DNA from: DASRBA01 sp036559665
GTDB taxonomy: Bacteria > Myxococcota > Myxococcia > Myxococcales > Myxococcaceae
NCBI GenBank assembly: GCA_036559665.1
Contig: DATBSS010000666.1
Coordinates: 1-16,527 of the forward strand
DNA length: 16,527 nucleotides
Direction: 5' to 3'
Shown here: one piece after another, positions 16,501 to 16,527 of the stretch
How the letters are laid out: every line of letters begins with the position of its first letter
Position numbering within the stretch: the first letter of the stretch is position 1
Notes under the pieces: model-generated
The model's input: the letters and a program-made list of their open reading frames with translations, nothing else
Database searches by the model: none
What the model was told of the DNA's origin: nothing
Program-made: the position numbers and the translations under genes

Positions 16501-16527
16501 ACCCCGGTGAAGACCGAGATCCGGAGG
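10575..16527 (-). CDS. Giant exported Ig-repeat / kelch / FG-GAP protein, 5' end outside the window
   Basis: This is a partial protein of at least 1,983 residues; the frame runs open through the window edge at 16527. Residue 1 below is the codon at 16502. Visible modules in order are: ten Ig-like repeats of 86-92 residues (1-878) of the He_PIG type (PF05345); an Ig-like linker (about 885-978); six kelch blades (985-1303); a carboxypeptidase-regulatory-like beta-sandwich and an unassigned region (1305-1530); seven FG-GAP/VCBS blades (1540-1870); and a C-terminal domain of about 105 residues ending in YLTQYRR. Only four cysteines are visible, in two local pairs (1177/1190 and 1484/1518), which fits disulfides in an exported protein. 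The composition (Thr, Ser, Gly, Ala; few charges) fits an adhesin or matrix protein. The signal peptide would lie upstream of the window. No sortase, autotransporter or membrane anchor is seen at the C-terminus. Ligand and export route are unknown. Confidence 0.88.
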   Translation of the reverse strand, partial: LRISVFTGVTILTSSLQEGYATLAYPSTTLTAAGGQAPYTWSLSGALPPGLNFISSTATLSGTPAAGTAGSYGITFTVTDASGQSQSASFIITLYALPQVTTSTLADGAVGALYSQILQSSGGKSPLTWSITTGSLPAGLLLDSASGSILGTPTAAGASNFVIQVSDANGRTATRLMAITVFSGLVITYGPAPDGYTGTAYNQTLTAVGGRTPYTWSLAAGALPAGVTLSAASGTLSGTPTAPGTSSFTLQVTDANSVTATKALSAIIYDPPRIITTTLPDGYVGQVYPSVTLQGAAGKAPYTYAVTSGVLPAGLSLTSGGVLSGTPTAATAVSITITITDQNGQAGTRSYTFGTFTSPSITTTTLADGYVGTAYTGSVVGTGGKAPYSFSLTAGALPAGLSLASSGAITGTPTGAPGTATFTVTLTDANGITGTASLNLIALGTLVVTTASPLPDALRAVAYSVTLAASGGAAPFTWSLTSGALPSNLTLSSGGVISGTPVSSGTFTFTATVTDRNAVSAGKAFTLVVQPPLSVTKTSVADGYTGRQYADTMTAAGGLAPYTWAVTSGALPPGVTLASTGVLSGVPTATGSFSFVVTVTDSTSTTATQSLTLIVLTSPAITTTSFPDAYTGQGYTATATGTGGKAPYTWSVTAGALPGGLALGVGSGTINGTTSGTTQTFTLTLSDANGVTASQTFTLSVYNQPSITSTSPLSDGYAGLPYSFTFAASGGKAPLTWQLTSGALPPGLTLSAGGVLGTTIGAAGQNQTYSFVVSVIDANGRSVSAPFQVTTYLPPSITTTSLTTATEGVTYLRAPATPEQIAATNGKAPLTFTATGLPAGIALAAGTGILSGIPAQATAGPHLVLFSVTDANGRIGNASINLQVKAAAPIYGGGTVGVAPAGSPITDTLTVFATDFEGRIHPSLAVRLRKNGVEFAPVKEQLTDAGGKAVFTGLGLNGTTDTVDVTVNGQNVTNASFLKVNAAIVSVPVLDYPVPMPRAYASGEIDPPTGQLIVTGGMNPSWLGAPAINSLLNPSQNDLVRLTNPAAGTWSEDLPPGMTNAPPERFFAGMGYAAGSHVLFGGANGVLPYPLSDTWLYSTATGTWTSPAVTGTVPTPRDWFAMAGVGSLVYVFGGQGNLFSGPVLNDLYSFNPASSTWSLLTPAGPVPSPRYNLAGAAVGTQFWICGGFDGLVSPLEDCWSYDPASTLWIPRPAMPSARQGHAMAVTSSGSIYVFGGNGFGLLNDLLVFSGGVWTTVPATNPPPAREGAILAYESSTGRLILFGGQGIGFVYNDVWTFDPATNAWTQRTQTWDKPAFGLTLSGTITNGSPSTRSRVTIEASGTSGWISRQFISLTGGTGSYTMTGIPFGDSISLTALNEDLNLSYPNREWSWLDLGVISSNVTGDLTQNVNLPSGPMTLLTTTGSYVLPSGWLGTDFTSVLSRITRPGFANHPNGSNLVTPAAKTFRVDYFAPSAGTTQTLVPEAESVTGNACELSIAWAYNVAPGPFPAITFPPGPRSISPGISGCAPTGTGLQFRSTLPGTSSSSAPAVAVGDMDGDGIADVTFLNGSDVLIFSGLNSGEGTFGGGANVTLSLPGFNPTSLGIADFDHNGRPDVVVGVGTTNQIAVFRQTGPGVFAPAAFSGAGTQVQGLSVGDFNGDGHADVVTTGQAPNVLTEVTGRGDGTFNSFTFIPVGGPFTAITSAELNGDTFTDVVYATNVGQIGFLRGTGGQLQTAGTTSVPGTPTSLAAGDLNGDGMVDMAVALQAPNTVVVGLNQGNFTFVTAGVVPTTGTGGRLAIAELTGDALKDVVVATQDSTLAVFRSTGGGNLSSFHTGLTGLPPTALGVGDFNADGNADVAVAVFLVTNPAIVELYAALRPIPAGTDTYSFVAPANTQVFVVDRGASQFAYDWELFSRGQAGTNTLSYPLPSTLKPSRPSPAGQTVMWGPTLLVASPANLSIDNFAWFRLRLDAQTSLPYLTQYRR
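10893..11885 (-). repeat. Seven FG-GAP/VCBS blades (integrin-like beta-propeller)
   Basis: Seven blades each carry a calcium-loop segment at the same position. The loops are DMDGDGIAD, DFDHNGRPD, DFNGDGHAD, ELNGDTFTD, DLNGDGMVD, ELTGDALKD and DFNADGNAD. Seven units match a closed seven-bladed integrin-alpha-type propeller. Blades 4 and 6 have lost the first Asp (to Glu) and the third ligand position, so they may not bind calcium. Confidence 0.85.
12594..13550 (-). repeat. Six kelch repeats (beta-propeller)
   Basis: Six units of about 45-55 residues are seen. Most have the kelch pattern of a hydrophobic strand ending in Gly-Gly, then N-D/S-D-x-W/L-x-F/Y and a terminal W, for example VYVFGGQG with NDLYSFNPASSTW, and LILFGGQG with NDVWTFDPATNAW. 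Six blades are enough for a closed propeller. Blade 4 contains both cysteines of a probable disulfide (1177/1190). Confidence 0.82.
13869..16527 (-). repeat. Array of at least ten Ig-like (He_PIG) repeats
   Basis: Ten consecutive repeats of 86-92 residues share a common pattern: P-x-I-T-T-T-x-L-x-D-G-Y-x-G near the start, GG(K)APYTW-S-x-T-x-GALPAGL in the middle, LSGTPT-x-x-G, and a closing VTDANG. The end of another unit is visible at 16503-16527 (SVFTG), so the array continues out of the window. Units 2 to 8 are nearly constant in length (86-87), while units 9 and 10 are longer (90 and 92) and more divergent at the array edge. Confidence 0.9.

Noticed and set aside
13869..16527. Regularly spaced repeats as a CRISPR-like array
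   Set aside because: The period of about 260 bp, uninterrupted coding and protein-level conservation show tandem Ig domains, not direct repeats with spacers.

Overview
The window is very GC-rich, gene-dense bacterial DNA. An RpoH-type sigma factor sits behind a textbook sigma-54 promoter. It is accompanied by a TLC-type transporter fused to HEAT repeats, a very long Ig/kelch/FG-GAP surface protein, and a MoxR-DUF58-transglutaminase cluster. Together these suggest a myxobacterium or relative (Myxococcota, formerly Deltaproteobacteria). That placement is inferred from gene content and base composition; no rRNA or other marker gene is present.

Layout. (1) 51-1877, plus strand: a methyl-accepting chemotaxis-like transducer with a divergent signalling tip and a short tandem-repeat tail. 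It converges on the next gene, leaving only 3 bases between the two stop codons. (2) 4776-5669 and then 1881-4754, minus strand: a likely two-gene operon of an RpoH-family sigma factor and a TLC/NTT-type transporter fused to a HEAT-repeat half. It is driven by a near-perfect -24/-12 promoter at 5732-5747. (3) 5724-6056: an intergenic region of about 330 bases holding that promoter, a dyad at about -110, and two adjacent hairpins that probably end the upstream operon. (4) 16527 down to 6057, minus strand: five closely packed genes. They are a giant multi-domain surface protein whose 5' end lies outside the window, a small TPR lipoprotein, a MoxR AAA+ ATPase, a DUF58 protein and a membrane transglutaminase of the TgpA type. 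The last three are linked by 4-base GTGA stop/start overlaps.

How the parts may work together. The sigma-54 promoter feeding a heat-shock-type sigma factor implies a two-step cascade in which an enhancer-binding protein switches on sigma-54, which makes the alternative sigma factor, with the transporter produced alongside it. The five-gene cluster pairs a long exported protein with MoxR, DUF58 and transglutaminase proteins, a trio usually linked to envelope-protein maturation. The gene order suggests, but does not prove, that the cluster serves export, folding or cross-linking of the surface protein. No mobile elements, CRISPR arrays, tRNAs or rRNAs were seen.
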